Under the pieces are notes generated by a model that did not search any database, was not told where the DNA came from, and worked only from the letters and a program-made list of their open reading frames with translations. A stretch of 64,000 bases of DNA from the NCBI RefSeq assembly GCF_010646885.2, contig NZ_CP050700.1, positions 4,738,501 to 4,802,500 on the forward strand, written 5' to 3'. The DNA is from Desulfopila sp. IMCC35008. GTDB taxonomy: Bacteria; Desulfobacterota; Desulfobulbia; Desulfobulbales; Desulfocapsaceae. Position numbers and translations under genes: made by a program. Shown piece by piece: positions 18,029 through 27,292 of the stretch. Every line of letters starts with the position of its first letter. Within the stretch, counting starts at the first letter, position 1.

Positions 18029-20056
18029 TTATTTGTTTTCAAAAAGGGCTGCAACGGCCTCTGAAACCCGCTTTTCATCGGAACCAAAGGGGACGGTTAT
18101 CTGATCTCCGTTGCTATTATCCCGGTTATACGTTGCTGCAACCTCCATGGCATTGGGGTTTCCCGCCCAGTTACGGCGGGCGACACCGCCCATAACATCC
18201 CAGGACATAGCGGATTGCAGGATATGATCCACCCGCTCACTGCCGTCAAGCACCATGCCAAAGCCCCCGTTGATGGCTTTACCGATCCCGGTCCCGCCTC
18301 CGTTATGCAGGGCCACAAGCGACATGCCCCGGGCTGCATTGCCGGCAAAGCAGTGGGTGGCCATATCGGCGCAGACATTTGAGCCATCCTTGATATTTGC
18401 AGTTTCCCGGAATGGGGAGTCGGTCCCACCTGGATCGTGATGGTCCCGGCCCAGCATGACCGGTCCCACTTCGCCGGCACGGACCATCTCATTGAATTTC
18501 AGGGCAATGGCGGTTCGACCTCCGGCATCCGAATACAGAATACGGGCCTGACTGCCGACAACCATATGATTTTTTTCCGCATCCCGGATCCAGACATAAT
18601 TATCGCGATCCTCTGATCTTCGCCCGGGATCGATACAGGACATGGCAGCCTTATCAGTCTTTGCCAGGTCTTCAGGTTTGCCACTCAAACATACCCAGCG
18701 AAAAGGACCATAGCCGTAATCGAAGATCGGACCCATGATATCCTCAAAATAGGAGGGAAACACAAACCCGTCCCGATCATCCACCCCGTTCCTGGCCACG
18801 TCCGTAACCCCGGCATCAAACACTGCTTTTAAAAAAGCATTCCCGTAGTCGAAAAAATAGGCCCCCTGATCACTCAATGCCCGAACAGCCGCAATATGCC
18901 GGACCAAACTGGCGTCAACCCGTTTACAGAACTCCGCCCTGTCACCGGCCAGCATCGCGGTCCGCTCTTCAAAGCTCATACCGACAGGACAATACCCACC
19001 GTCATACACCACATGGCAGGAGGTCTGATCCGAGAACAGGTCCACCTTGTATTTCCTCTTGGCCATCTCCTCAAGAAGGTCGACCACATTGCCGTGATAG
19101 GCGATGGAGCATCGCTCCTTTCTCTCAACTGCCTCAGATGCCATCGATAATACGTCGTCAATATCTCCTGACACCTTATCGACCCAACCCTGCTCATGCC
19201 TGGTGATGATCCGTGATTGGTCCACCTCGGCAACAATGGAGACAGCGCCAGCGATTCGTGCTGCTTTCGGCTGGGCACCACTCATGCCCCCCAGGCCGGA
19301 AGAGACAAAAAGCAGTCCGCGAAGGTCTCCGTCCGGAGCCACCCCACACACTTTGCGACCCGCATTAAGCAGGGTGTTATAGGTCCCATGGACAATGCCC
19401 TGCGGTCCAATATACATCCAACCGCCCGCCGTCATTTGGCCATAGGACGAGACCCCCATCTGGGCTGCGATCTCCCAGTCATCGGGATTGTCGTACTGGC
19501 CAACCATCAAGCCATTAGTGATAATAACCCGTGGCTGATCCGGGTCCGACTTAAACAGGCCAAGGGGATGTCCGGACTGCATCACCAGCGTCTGCTCCTC
19601 CGTCAGTTGCTCCAGATACTTCTTGATGAGGTTATACTGCATCCAGTTCTGGCAGACGCTGCCCGTCTCCCCGTACGTGACCAATTCGTAAGGATAGAGG
19701 GCAACATCGAAGTCCAGGTTATTATCTATCATGAGCTGAAACGCCTTGCCGGCCAGACAATGCCCCTTGTACTCTTCAATTGGTCTCGCCTTAATCCGTC
19801 CTTCCGGGCGAAACCGGTATCCGTAAATCCTGCCCCGTGTGGCAAGTTCATCCAAAAACTCAGGTATCAGTATTTCATGATGCTGCCCGGGTATATACCT
19901 GAGCGCATTCCGAAGCGCCTTCTCACTCTGTGATTTGGTCAAGCGAAATCCCCGATCTGGAGCCCGGCGAATCCCTTCTGCAAATTGCTTTTTTGCGGGC
20001 AGGTATGCATCTAAAAGAATTCTCATCCCGTGATCATCATGAGTAGCTGTTGTCAT
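18029..20056 (-). CDS. hutU: urocanate hydratase (long form)
   Basis: Adds water to urocanate to form 4-imidazolone-5-propanoate using tightly bound NAD. At 675 residues it is the long urocanase type, against about 555 in Bacillus or Pseudomonas; the extra length is mainly in the N-terminal and C-terminal parts. It carries the family signatures SYGQMTAGGWMYIGPQGIV and LFSDQTSCHVVYDGGYCPVG. The frame is open to 20146, but GGTGAG lies about 5 bp before the ATG at 20056, which also gives the more usual beginning. It is first in hutU-hutI-ftcD and divergent from hutH. Confidence 0.94.
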   Translation of the reverse strand: MTTATHDDHGMRILLDAYLPAKKQFAEGIRRAPDRGFRLTKSQSEKALRNALRYIPGQHHEILIPEFLDELATRGRIYGYRFRPEGRIKARPIEEYKGHCLAGKAFQLMIDNNLDFDVALYPYELVTYGETGSVCQNWMQYNLIKKYLEQLTEEQTLVMQSGHPLGLFKSDPDQPRVIITNGLMVGQYDNPDDWEIAAQMGVSSYGQMTAGGWMYIGPQGIVHGTYNTLLNAGRKVCGVAPDGDLRGLLFVSSGLGGMSGAQPKAARIAGAVSIVAEVDQSRIITRHEQGWVDKVSGDIDDVLSMASEAVERKERCSIAYHGNVVDLLEEMAKRKYKVDLFSDQTSCHVVYDGGYCPVGMSFEERTAMLAGDRAEFCKRVDASLVRHIAAVRALSDQGAYFFDYGNAFLKAVFDAGVTDVARNGVDDRDGFVFPSYFEDIMGPIFDYGYGPFRWVCLSGKPEDLAKTDKAAMSCIDPGRRSEDRDNYVWIRDAEKNHMVVGSQARILYSDAGGRTAIALKFNEMVRAGEVGPVMLGRDHHDPGGTDSPFRETANIKDGSNVCADMATHCFAGNAARGMSLVALHNGGGTGIGKAINGGFGMVLDGSERVDHILQSAMSWDVMGGVARRNWAGNPNAMEVAATYNRDNSNGDQITVPFGSDEKRVSEAVAALFENK

Positions 20057-20120
20057 ATTCTCACCATCTTGTTTTATACGGTTCAAAAAAATATCGTTTC
20101 TACCATAATAACAACTACCG

Positions 20121-20134
20121 CTTGTATATACAAG
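20121..20134. promoter_or_regulatory. HutC-type operator 1
   Basis: CTTGTATATACAAG is a perfect 14-bp palindrome in the hutU-hutH divergent region, matching the HutC recognition pattern known from Pseudomonas and enterobacteria (CTTGTATGTACAAG-like). It lies 65 bp from hutU. Urocanate is the usual inducer releasing HutC. Confidence 0.8.
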
Positions 20135-20193
20135 TAGCTTATACACCCTCTCTTATCCGCCATATACCAAAATATTTCTTGATATCTGCTTCA

Positions 20194-20207
20194 CTTGTAT
20201 ATACATT
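20194..20207. promoter_or_regulatory. HutC-type operator 2
   Basis: CTTGTATATACATT shares 12 of 14 bases with operator 1 and lies 44 bp before hutH. One site near each divergent start suggests that HutC controls both transcripts. Confidence 0.72.
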
Positions 20208-20250
20208 TAAAGAAATATTCTTTATCACATAACAATAATTACGAGACAAC

Positions 20251-21780
20251 ATGAAAACGATACTCTTGGATCCCGGCAAGTTGACACTCCAACAACTTCG
20301 TGAAATAACAACTACAAATGTTCGTGTCCAACTCACGAAAGAGAGCAGGAGACAGATCGACACCTCCGTTGAAACGGTTCGGGAACTGATCGGCAACGGG
20401 CGTGTCATATATGGGATCAATACCGGATTCGGACTGCTGGCCAATACCGTCATCCCCCACGAGGAGCTTGAGCATCTCCAACGTTCTATCGTACTCTCGC
20501 ATGCTGCCGGTGTCGGCGAGTTTATGAACGAGGCAACGGTACGGTTAATGATGGTACTCAAAATCAACAGCCTGGCTCGTGGCTATTCAGGTATCCGCTA
20601 CGAAGTAATCGACAGCCTCATCGATCTGGTCAACAGTCGGGTCTACCCCTGTATCCCGCAAAAAGGCTCCGTCGGCGCCTCAGGCGACCTTGCACCGCTG
20701 GCCCATATGAGCACAGTCCTGCTTGGGGAGGGCGAGGTATTTCATGATGGACAGCGACTGAGTGGTAAAGAGGGACTGGCTCTCGCCGGACTTGAACCGA
20801 TCACCCTCGGCCCCAAGGAAGGGCTGGCATTACTCAACGGCACCCAGGCCTCAACCGCTTTTGCACTCAACGGCCTGTTTGCCGCCGAAGATCTTCTTGC
20901 TACAGGTATTGTATCCGGTAGCCTGAGCATAGAAGCAGCGCTGGGCTCCCGTCGTCCCTTCGAGGCCCTGATCCACGAAGTGCGGGGACATGAATGCCAG
21001 ATAGATGTTGCAGCAGCCTACCGCGAACTGCTCGCCCACAGCGAAATAGAGGCTTCCCACAAAGGCTGCGAAGCGGTACAGGATCCATATTCACTGAGAT
21101 GCCAGCCGCAGGTTATGGGTGCCTGTCTTGAGCAGATCCGCAATAGTGCGCGAACCTTGCTTACAGAGGCCAATGCGGTTTCTGACAACCCGCTGGTTTT
21201 CAGCGAGGAGCAGGACATCATCTCAGGTGGAAACTTCCACGCAGAGCCAGTTGCGATGGCTGCAGACAATCTGGCACTGGCCCTTGCCGAAATCGGCGCC
21301 CTCTCCGAGCGGCGGATGGCACTTCTGATCGACACCCACATGAGCAAACTCCCTCCCTTCCTGGTCGAAAAAGGAGGCCTCAACTCCGGCTTCATGATCG
21401 CCCAGGTCACCTCCGCCGCCCTTGCCAGTGAGAATAAATCCCTGGCACACCCCGCTTCCGTCGACAGCCTGCCCACCTCGGCCAACCAGGAAGACCATGT
21501 CTCCATGGCCACATTCGCGGCTCGAAGACTCCTCGATATGGCGGAGAACAGTGGTAATATCCTGGCTATTGAGTTACTTGCTGCCTGCCAGGGTGTCGAT
21601 TTCAGAAGCCCACTGAAAAGTTCAGCGAAACTGGAACAGGCCAAGCAGCTGGTGCGGGAACAGGTTCCCTTTTACGACCAGGACCGCTACTTTGCACCTG
21701 ATATAGAAAAGATCTACACCATTATCCGTCAAGGCGTATTCAACAGCCTGCTTCACACGGAATTGCTCCCAAGCTTCTGA
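20251..21780 (+). CDS. hutH: histidine ammonia-lyase
   Basis: Deaminates L-histidine to urocanate, the entry to the hut pathway. The 509-residue enzyme has the Ala-Ser-Gly triad that cyclises to the MIO electrophile in GSVGASGDLAPLAH, plus SDNPLVF and the GGNFHAEPVAMAAD segment. The N-terminus contains YGINTGFGLL with the catalytic tyrosine. It is followed after 6 bp by hutC, and divergent from hutU across a 194-bp region with two HutC sites. Confidence 0.96.
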   Translation: MKTILLDPGKLTLQQLREITTTNVRVQLTKESRRQIDTSVETVRELIGNGRVIYGINTGFGLLANTVIPHEELEHLQRSIVLSHAAGVGEFMNEATVRLMMVLKINSLARGYSGIRYEVIDSLIDLVNSRVYPCIPQKGSVGASGDLAPLAHMSTVLLGEGEVFHDGQRLSGKEGLALAGLEPITLGPKEGLALLNGTQASTAFALNGLFAAEDLLATGIVSGSLSIEAALGSRRPFEALIHEVRGHECQIDVAAAYRELLAHSEIEASHKGCEAVQDPYSLRCQPQVMGACLEQIRNSARTLLTEANAVSDNPLVFSEEQDIISGGNFHAEPVAMAADNLALALAEIGALSERRMALLIDTHMSKLPPFLVEKGGLNSGFMIAQVTSAALASENKSLAHPASVDSLPTSANQEDHVSMATFAARRLLDMAENSGNILAIELLAACQGVDFRSPLKSSAKLEQAKQLVREQVPFYDQDRYFAPDIEKIYTIIRQGVFNSLLHTELLPSF

Positions 21781-21786
21781 GCCACA

Positions 21787-22530
21787 ATGACAAAACAGAG
21801 CGAAAGAACACCTCTCTATGAACGAGTAAAACAGTACATCATGGAGCGGGTTGACAGTAAGATCTGGCAGCCGGGTATGAAAATCGACTCTGAAGCGGAA
21901 CTGGTTGCCGCTACCGGGGCGTCGCGGATGACGGTCAACAGGGCACTGCGCGAACTGACCGCCGAAGGCCGACTCACCCGTAAGCAGGGACTCGGCACTT
22001 TTGTTGCTGAAAAGAAAAGCCGTGCGGCACTTCTTGAGATCAAGTCCATCGCCAAAGAAATAAGGGACAACGGCGGAGATTACTCCTGTAGCATCCACTT
22101 GCTGCAAGAGGAAAAGGTACGACCGGAGCTGGCATCGCTCTTGGGGCTTTCCCCTTACGAACCGGTTTTTCATTCCGTCATCGTCCACAAGGATGGAGGG
22201 ACCCCCATCCAGCTCGGCTCAAGATTTATCAATCCCACCATTGCCCCGGACTACCTCAATCAGGATTTCACCCGCACAACACCAAGCGATTACCTGCTGC
22301 AACTGGCCCCCGTATCGGCTGTTGAGCACGAGGTAGAAGCTCTTATCCCGGAAGCGTGGATCAGGGACCTGCTTCAAACCAACCATCACGAGCCATGCCT
22401 TGCCCTTTATCGAAAGACTTGGGTTGGTGAGGTGATCGCCACCTATTCGACCTTCTATTATCCGGGTTCCCGTTACACCCTGGGCAGCCGGTTCACCCCT
22501 TCGGGCGCGACAACGATCAATATAAGCTGA
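21787..22530 (+). CDS. hutC: histidine utilization repressor (GntR family, HutC)
   Basis: Predicted urocanate-sensing repressor of the hut genes (247 residues). The N-terminal GntR winged helix (about 10-78) has the recognition region GASRMTVNRALRELTAEGRLTRKQGLGTFV, and a C-terminal UTRA ligand domain (about 95-240) ends YTLGSRFTPSG, as in HutC proteins. It is cotranscribed with hutH. The palindromes at 20121 and 20194 match its expected DNA site, so autoregulation is likely. Confidence 0.92.
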   Translation: MTKQSERTPLYERVKQYIMERVDSKIWQPGMKIDSEAELVAATGASRMTVNRALRELTAEGRLTRKQGLGTFVAEKKSRAALLEIKSIAKEIRDNGGDYSCSIHLLQEEKVRPELASLLGLSPYEPVFHSVIVHKDGGTPIQLGSRFINPTIAPDYLNQDFTRTTPSDYLLQLAPVSAVEHEVEALIPEAWIRDLLQTNHHEPCLALYRKTWVGEVIATYSTFYYPGSRYTLGSRFTPSGATTINIS

Positions 22531-22708
22531 TGGACTGCATTTCCCCCCATTCCTGAAAGCCTGAAGTTTTTTCTAACCGTCATCAGACAGGAGCTACGTC
22601 CTGGCTTGATTCACGAAAAGGATGTTGTATTCACACACCTGGCCAGGTATCGTGCAAGGCTGAACTATTTCACGTTCCACCGAAAATGAATCTTCACCTT
22701 TTTCGGTT

Positions 22709-23719
22709 ATGCCGCTCATTCCACCACACCTTAACACCATGTCACGATCCACCAAATCCAGATTTCAGGTTCTCACCCTCCCATTCGGCGCTCATCTGCG
22801 TTATGAATTGACAGATACAACAACCGGGGAATCTGTTTCTATCCTCCCTTTCTTAGGGGGAACCATTAACTCACTACGAGTTCAGGCTGGCACCTCACTG
22901 GTGGAAACAATCGATGGCTATTCCTCTTCTAAAGAGGCACTGGATAAGCTGGAGTCATCGTTTAAGGGCAGCAACCTGTTCCCTTTCCCAAACCGGATTG
23001 CAGGTGGCCAATACACATGGGATACTCAAGCACTTCAGCTTCCGGTCAACTTTCACCATGAAAACAACGCTATTCACGGACTTGTTTATAACAAACAGTT
23101 CACCGTAACAGAGACCAAGGAGGAAGACAGCCGATGCACTCTCACAGTGAGCTTCGAGGCAAACGGAAGGGATAAAGGTTTTCCATTTTCCTATACCCTC
23201 AGCCACGAATACAGCCTTGATTGGCAGGAAGGATTTTGCTGTAGAACCCGAATCAATAATAACTCTAAAACACCCATGCCCGCCGGACACGGTTGGCATC
23301 CCTATTTTACCGCCGGAGCAGATCGAATAGACGAACTTCTCTTTAGTTTTCCCGCCCATGACATACTGGAAGTCAACGAGGTGAATATCCCCACCGGCAG
23401 AACTTTTCCCTACGATAATTTTGGTTCACCCGTCCCGGTTGCCGACACAAGACTCGATAGCTGTTTTCTCCTGGAAGATACGAATAGACACGCAACTGTT
23501 CTGCTACAGAATACCCGAATCAACCTTACCCTCAGACTCTGGCAGGAAACCGGCCCCGGTAAATACAATTACCTGCAGGTTTACACCCCTCCTCATCGTA
23601 AGTCGATCGCCATTGAACCGATGACCTGCGCCCCCAATGCCTTGAACAACAAGAAAGGGCTTATCACCATCCCTTCTGGCGAGAGCGTGACTTTTTCATG
23701 GGGGATTAAGACTGGATAA
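22709..23719 (+). CDS. aldose 1-epimerase family protein
   Basis: Predicted mutarotase-like enzyme of 336 residues. The galactose-mutarotase fold signatures are visible: FPFPNRIAGGQY, the HGLVYNKQF histidine and GHGWHPYF, the second catalytic histidine. These fit an aldose 1-epimerase-like protein acting on anomers of hexoses or related sugars; the exact sugar is not clear. Two starts are possible, ATG at 22709 or 22739, neither with a good ribosome site; a small hairpin (22679-22707) abuts the first. It stands alone after hutC and is convergent with the cyd operon. Confidence 0.82.
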   Translation: MPLIPPHLNTMSRSTKSRFQVLTLPFGAHLRYELTDTTTGESVSILPFLGGTINSLRVQAGTSLVETIDGYSSSKEALDKLESSFKGSNLFPFPNRIAGGQYTWDTQALQLPVNFHHENNAIHGLVYNKQFTVTETKEEDSRCTLTVSFEANGRDKGFPFSYTLSHEYSLDWQEGFCCRTRINNNSKTPMPAGHGWHPYFTAGADRIDELLFSFPAHDILEVNEVNIPTGRTFPYDNFGSPVPVADTRLDSCFLLEDTNRHATVLLQNTRINLTLRLWQETGPGKYNYLQVYTPPHRKSIAIEPMTCAPNALNNKKGLITIPSGESVTFSWGIKTG

Positions 23720-23795
23720 GAGATGGTACACCCATGTTTTCAGACAAAACACTGACCAAGACAACACCGATTAAACTGTTGTTTGCAAACAGCAA

Positions 23796-23825
23796 AGGGG
23801 TTGCCCGCATATGCCGGCAACCCCT
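23796..23825. terminator. terminator between the epimerase gene and the cyd operon
   Basis: AGGGGTTGCC (23796-23805) and GGCAACCCCT (23816-23825) make a perfect 10-bp stem around a self-complementary loop. It lies between convergent genes and probably serves both; the T-runs on either side are weak. Confidence 0.65.
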
Positions 23826-23859
23826 AAAAGTTTAGCTTGATTATGTTTTTTGGGAAAAC

Positions 23860-23952
23860 CTACAACTCCCCAGCCTTCTCGAGAGCTTTATGCGAGAACT
23901 TCAGGGAAAAGATGATCACGGCAACCCATGCTATTAGTAAAAATGTTATCAT
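23860..23952 (-). CDS. cydX: CydX-like small subunit of cytochrome bd
   Basis: A 30-residue single-helix membrane protein (MITFLLIAWVAVIIFSLKFS..., ending ALEKAGEL) encoded 24 bp after cydB on the same strand. Its ATG is preceded by AAAGAGG at a suitable distance. In other bacteria, CydX/CbdX proteins of 30-40 residues in this position bind CydAB and stabilise the haem site. Sequence conservation in such short proteins is low, so the assignment is by size, topology and position. Confidence 0.68.
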   Translation of the reverse strand: MITFLLIAWVAVIIFSLKFSHKALEKAGEL

Positions 23953-23976
23953 TTCAAATACCTCTTTAAGCAATTA

Positions 23977-25110
23977 TTAGTACGCCTTCCCACCTGTCAC
24001 ATCCGCAACACTCACCTTACGGCGATTCATTGCCCACCAAACCCAAACGATGTAAGCGAGTACCAGGGGGATAAAAAATGCCACATAGGTCATGACGGTC
24101 AGGGTGAAATGGCTCGAAGACGCGTTGTAGATCGTCAGGCTCGACTGCAGGTCAACCTTGGACGGGTAAAACGACGTATTGTTGAATGCGGCCAGGAAGA
24201 AAACTGCCAGTCCAACCAACACGGTCCCGAGACCGCCGAACCAGATACCCTTGGTCGATTCCTTGAAACTTGTCAGTGCGACACCACCCACAACAAGGAC
24301 CAACCCGCCAAGCAGAAAACCAAGCACGATTGGCATAGCCAGCAAATTCTGCAGGTACTTACCAGAGACCATGGAAACAGTACCTTCTGCATCCACGCCG
24401 AAACCGTCCATCAACAACAGGCTTCCAAGTACATAAAGCAGAAATGGCAGGGCACAGATCAGGTTGGTGAGACACGCCTTACGCATTCTTGCCTCAAACT
24501 CCGGAAGGCCACTGAAATCGACATTATTTATCAGGTACATGGAGCCCAGCACCCTGGCATTGAACACCAGGAAGAGGCCCATGGAAAGATTGAACAGGGA
24601 GAGCGCCGCTTCAAGACCGCGATACGGTGTCGTCCAGGATACCTGATTATAATCGTTGAGGGTGAAATTCGATCCGGAGAAAAATGTTCCCACCGCCGCA
24701 CCAATCAGCAGAATACCTACTGACCCGTTAATGAACATGAACAGTTCGTACGTCCGCGCACCAAGGAAGTTACCCGGTTTCTTGCGATATTCATAACTGA
24801 CCGCCTGGACGATAAAGGTAAAAAGAATCAACATCCATACCCAGTATGCCCCTCCAAAACTGGTGGCATAAAATTTGGGAAACGCAGCGAACAACGCCCC
24901 ACCAAAGAGCACCAAAGTCGTAAAGGTGAGCTCCCATTTCATGCCCAGGGAGTTAATGACCAGTGATTTTTCTGTTTCGTTCTTCGCCACCTGCCAGAGA
25001 AGCGTCTGTCCACCCTGGACAAAGGTAAGGAAGAGGAAGAGCGATCCGACCACAGAGGCCAGAATCCACCATATCTGCTGCAACATTGCAGTGTCAAGGC
25101 TACCTATCAT
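23977..25110 (-). CDS. cydB: cytochrome d ubiquinol oxidase subunit II
   Basis: Membrane subunit of cytochrome bd quinol oxidase (377 residues), with about eight or nine hydrophobic helices. It has an N-terminal LQQIWWILASVVGSLF helix and the C-terminal sequence VWWAMNRRKVSVADV, both typical of CydB. It starts 1 bp after the cydA stop, with order DUF4492-cydA-cydB-cydX. CydB carries no haem itself and supports CydA. Confidence 0.94.
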   Translation of the reverse strand: MIGSLDTAMLQQIWWILASVVGSLFLFLTFVQGGQTLLWQVAKNETEKSLVINSLGMKWELTFTTLVLFGGALFAAFPKFYATSFGGAYWVWMLILFTFIVQAVSYEYRKKPGNFLGARTYELFMFINGSVGILLIGAAVGTFFSGSNFTLNDYNQVSWTTPYRGLEAALSLFNLSMGLFLVFNARVLGSMYLINNVDFSGLPEFEARMRKACLTNLICALPFLLYVLGSLLLMDGFGVDAEGTVSMVSGKYLQNLLAMPIVLGFLLGGLVLVVGGVALTSFKESTKGIWFGGLGTVLVGLAVFFLAAFNNTSFYPSKVDLQSSLTIYNASSSHFTLTVMTYVAFFIPLVLAYIVWVWWAMNRRKVSVADVTGGKAY

Positions 25111-25111
25111 A

Positions 25112-26644
25112 TTATACGCCCTCCGGTCCTTTTTTGATCTGTTTCAGCATAATTCCGATCTCAGCGATCAGCAGCAGGGTAAAAACGGCCAGGAACATGA
25201 AAAAAGTGATCTGGACATTACTCGCGGCGATATTGGTTGTCGCAACATGCACGGGTAGCAGGTCCTGGATAGCCCAGGGCTGTCGACCCATCTCGGCAAC
25301 CACCCAACCAGCCTGGGAGGCAACAAGAGCGAGGAAAAACATGGGAACCCCAAGAACCAGCAACCATTTTTTCTCCGTAAGCGTCCCTTTTATCCCATAG
25401 TAGAGGTTCAGGATAAAGACCACACCAAAAAGGGTTCCGAGAAATACCATGACATGAAAGGCGTAAAAGGTGAGTCCGACATGCGGCACGGTATCCTCAG
25501 GTTTTTCCAGATAACCGTAACCAAGATATTCCTGGTTCATCCTGAATTTTTCAAGAGCAGCTGCAGCAGCAGTATCATCCTTCGCCTTTTTTGCCTCTTT
25601 ATAGGCTGCAAGGTCAGTCACTGCAAGCTTGCCGAGTTCCATCTTGTCTGCTACGGGCATGATCCCATGTTCTTCGTTACCGTAGACCAGGTCGTTGATA
25701 CCAGGTACAAAGGAGCCGAATGAACGATTGGCAAGCAAGGAGAGCATGCCAGGAATCTTGAACTCAAACATAAACGGCTCCTGATCATCACCAGGTTTTT
25801 TATCCTTATTAAGAACACCGAAGGCAACAATACCGGCGTTATTCTCGCCATCCCACAGCCCCTCATAAGCAGCCAGTTTCATCGGCTGGGTATGGGCATT
25901 GGTATAGGCGGATTCATCACCGTTGAAAGCCACATATACTGTCGACAGCAAACCAAATACGGAGGCCACGATAATTGACTTCCGGGCCATATCCACATGC
26001 CGCCTTTTGAGCAGATACCACGACGAGATGGTGATGACAAAAAGGGAGCCGACCATAAAGCTGGAGCTTGTAGCATGGGTGAATTTTGAGATCGCCACGG
26101 GCGAGAAAAGCACTTCCCAGAAGTTCTGCATCTCAAAGCGCGCACTGTCCGGATTGAAAGCCATGCCGGTGGGGAAATTCATCCAGCCGTTGGCAACAAG
26201 AATCCAGAGAGCGGAGAGGTTAGAGCCGATGGCAACCATCCAGGTGGAAAAGAGGTGAAAACCCTGCGAGACACGATCCCAACCAAAAAACATAACTGCA
26301 AAGAAGGTCGCTTCAAGAAAAAATGCTACAATCCCCTCGATTGCCAGTGGTGCCCCGAAGATATCCCCGACCATCCATGAGTAATTGGACCAGTTGGTTC
26401 CGAATTCAAACTCCAGGATGATACCAGTGGCAACTCCGATCGCAAAGTTAATACCAAACAGTGTCATCCAGAATTTTGTTATGGATTTCCACTCTTCCCT
26501 GCCTGTTTTCACATAGAGCGTCTCAAAAAAGGCACAGAGAAACGAAAGTCCCAGTGTCAGTGGGACAAAGATCCAGTGATACATTGCAGTCAGTGCAAAT
26601 TGCGCCCGTGCCCAATTCACCATGACCAAATCAGCCTCAAACAT
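25112..26644 (-). CDS. cydA: cytochrome d ubiquinol oxidase subunit I
   Basis: Haem-carrying subunit of cytochrome bd (510 residues), which oxidises quinol and reduces oxygen to water with high affinity. Expected haem-ligand regions are present: TAMYHWIFVPLTLGLSFL near the N-terminus (b595/d ligand histidine), FTHATSSSFMVGS (b558 histidine) and FYAFHVMVF (b558 methionine). A long periplasmic quinol loop (about 235-385) is charged and includes MPVADKMELGKLAV. In an anaerobe this enzyme usually serves oxygen defence. Confidence 0.95.
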   Translation of the reverse strand: MFEADLVMVNWARAQFALTAMYHWIFVPLTLGLSFLCAFFETLYVKTGREEWKSITKFWMTLFGINFAIGVATGIILEFEFGTNWSNYSWMVGDIFGAPLAIEGIVAFFLEATFFAVMFFGWDRVSQGFHLFSTWMVAIGSNLSALWILVANGWMNFPTGMAFNPDSARFEMQNFWEVLFSPVAISKFTHATSSSFMVGSLFVITISSWYLLKRRHVDMARKSIIVASVFGLLSTVYVAFNGDESAYTNAHTQPMKLAAYEGLWDGENNAGIVAFGVLNKDKKPGDDQEPFMFEFKIPGMLSLLANRSFGSFVPGINDLVYGNEEHGIMPVADKMELGKLAVTDLAAYKEAKKAKDDTAAAAALEKFRMNQEYLGYGYLEKPEDTVPHVGLTFYAFHVMVFLGTLFGVVFILNLYYGIKGTLTEKKWLLVLGVPMFFLALVASQAGWVVAEMGRQPWAIQDLLPVHVATTNIAASNVQITFFMFLAVFTLLLIAEIGIMLKQIKKGPEGV

Positions 26645-26656
26645 AAACCTCCCTCC

Positions 26657-26887
26657 TTAATTATTGTTTGCTGCAGAACCGGTTATCTGTTCAATAACGT
26701 GATCGGCCCTCTGTTCATCTGTTTCAAAATTCGTATTCAGGTAATTCGGGAAAAAAAACAGCTTGAAGATACCGAACATCACCAACAGTTTAATCAAAAT
26801 AATTTTCCATAGGGTCTTGCCAAGGGTCATTCGTTTAAAACCATCGAGATAAAACCTGTAAATTCGTACGGGATATGTATGGAGCAT
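26657..26887 (-). CDS. DUF4492 small membrane protein of the cyd operon
   Basis: A 76-residue protein with one central hydrophobic helix (LWKIILIKLLVMFGIFKLFFF) and the DUF4492-type segment FYLDGFKRMTLGKTLW before it. I recall this family upstream of cydA in Bacteroidetes and epsilonproteobacteria. AGGAGG lies 6 bp before the ATG at 26887, so this start is better than the open frame to 26911. It lies 12 bp before cydA, and a role in cytochrome bd assembly or stability is inferred from this linkage. Confidence 0.82.
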   Translation of the reverse strand: MLHTYPVRIYRFYLDGFKRMTLGKTLWKIILIKLLVMFGIFKLFFFPNYLNTNFETDEQRADHVIEQITGSAANNN

Positions 26888-26995
26888 ACGCCACCTCCTG
26901 TCAGGGACCACCTGCTAACAGTGCCCTCGTTCTTGTACCCGAAATAGATCCAAACCGTTACCCAACGGTAATAACAACCTCAAACTGGATGGCCA

Positions 26996-27024
26996 AGTAT
27001 AGGATGATACACATCTTCTGTCAA
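26996..27024 (-). promoter_or_regulatory. sigma-70-type promoter of the DUF4492-cydAB operon with A/T palindrome
   Basis: Read on the minus strand: TTGACA (27024-27019), 17 bp, then TATACT (27001-26996), a near-consensus promoter about 110 bp before the DUF4492 start. The 16-bp palindrome AATAATAATTATTATT (27023-27038) overlaps the edge of the -35 box and resembles a Fur/PerR-type box. Nothing else is seen in the gap 26888-27292 except the nhaA leader. Confidence 0.65.
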
Positions 27025-27292
27025 TAATAATTATTATTCACATGTAAGCGTGTATTTGATGTCATTCAAAGTTGTTATTAAAAAGAATTTGTCCTAGTTT
27101 ATCGTTTATTTTTTAACAAGGGAAGGATCAATATCCATGAAATGAGGTTCTTTGTGAATTCACAAGCCCACAAAGCCCCATAAAGAGTGTCAAAAGGTAT
27201 TGCACCGACGATTCGTTTTCGATAGGTTTACTTTCACACTCCATACAAAAGTCAGACACACCACTCTCGTATCACCTTGAGGAGCATTTTTG

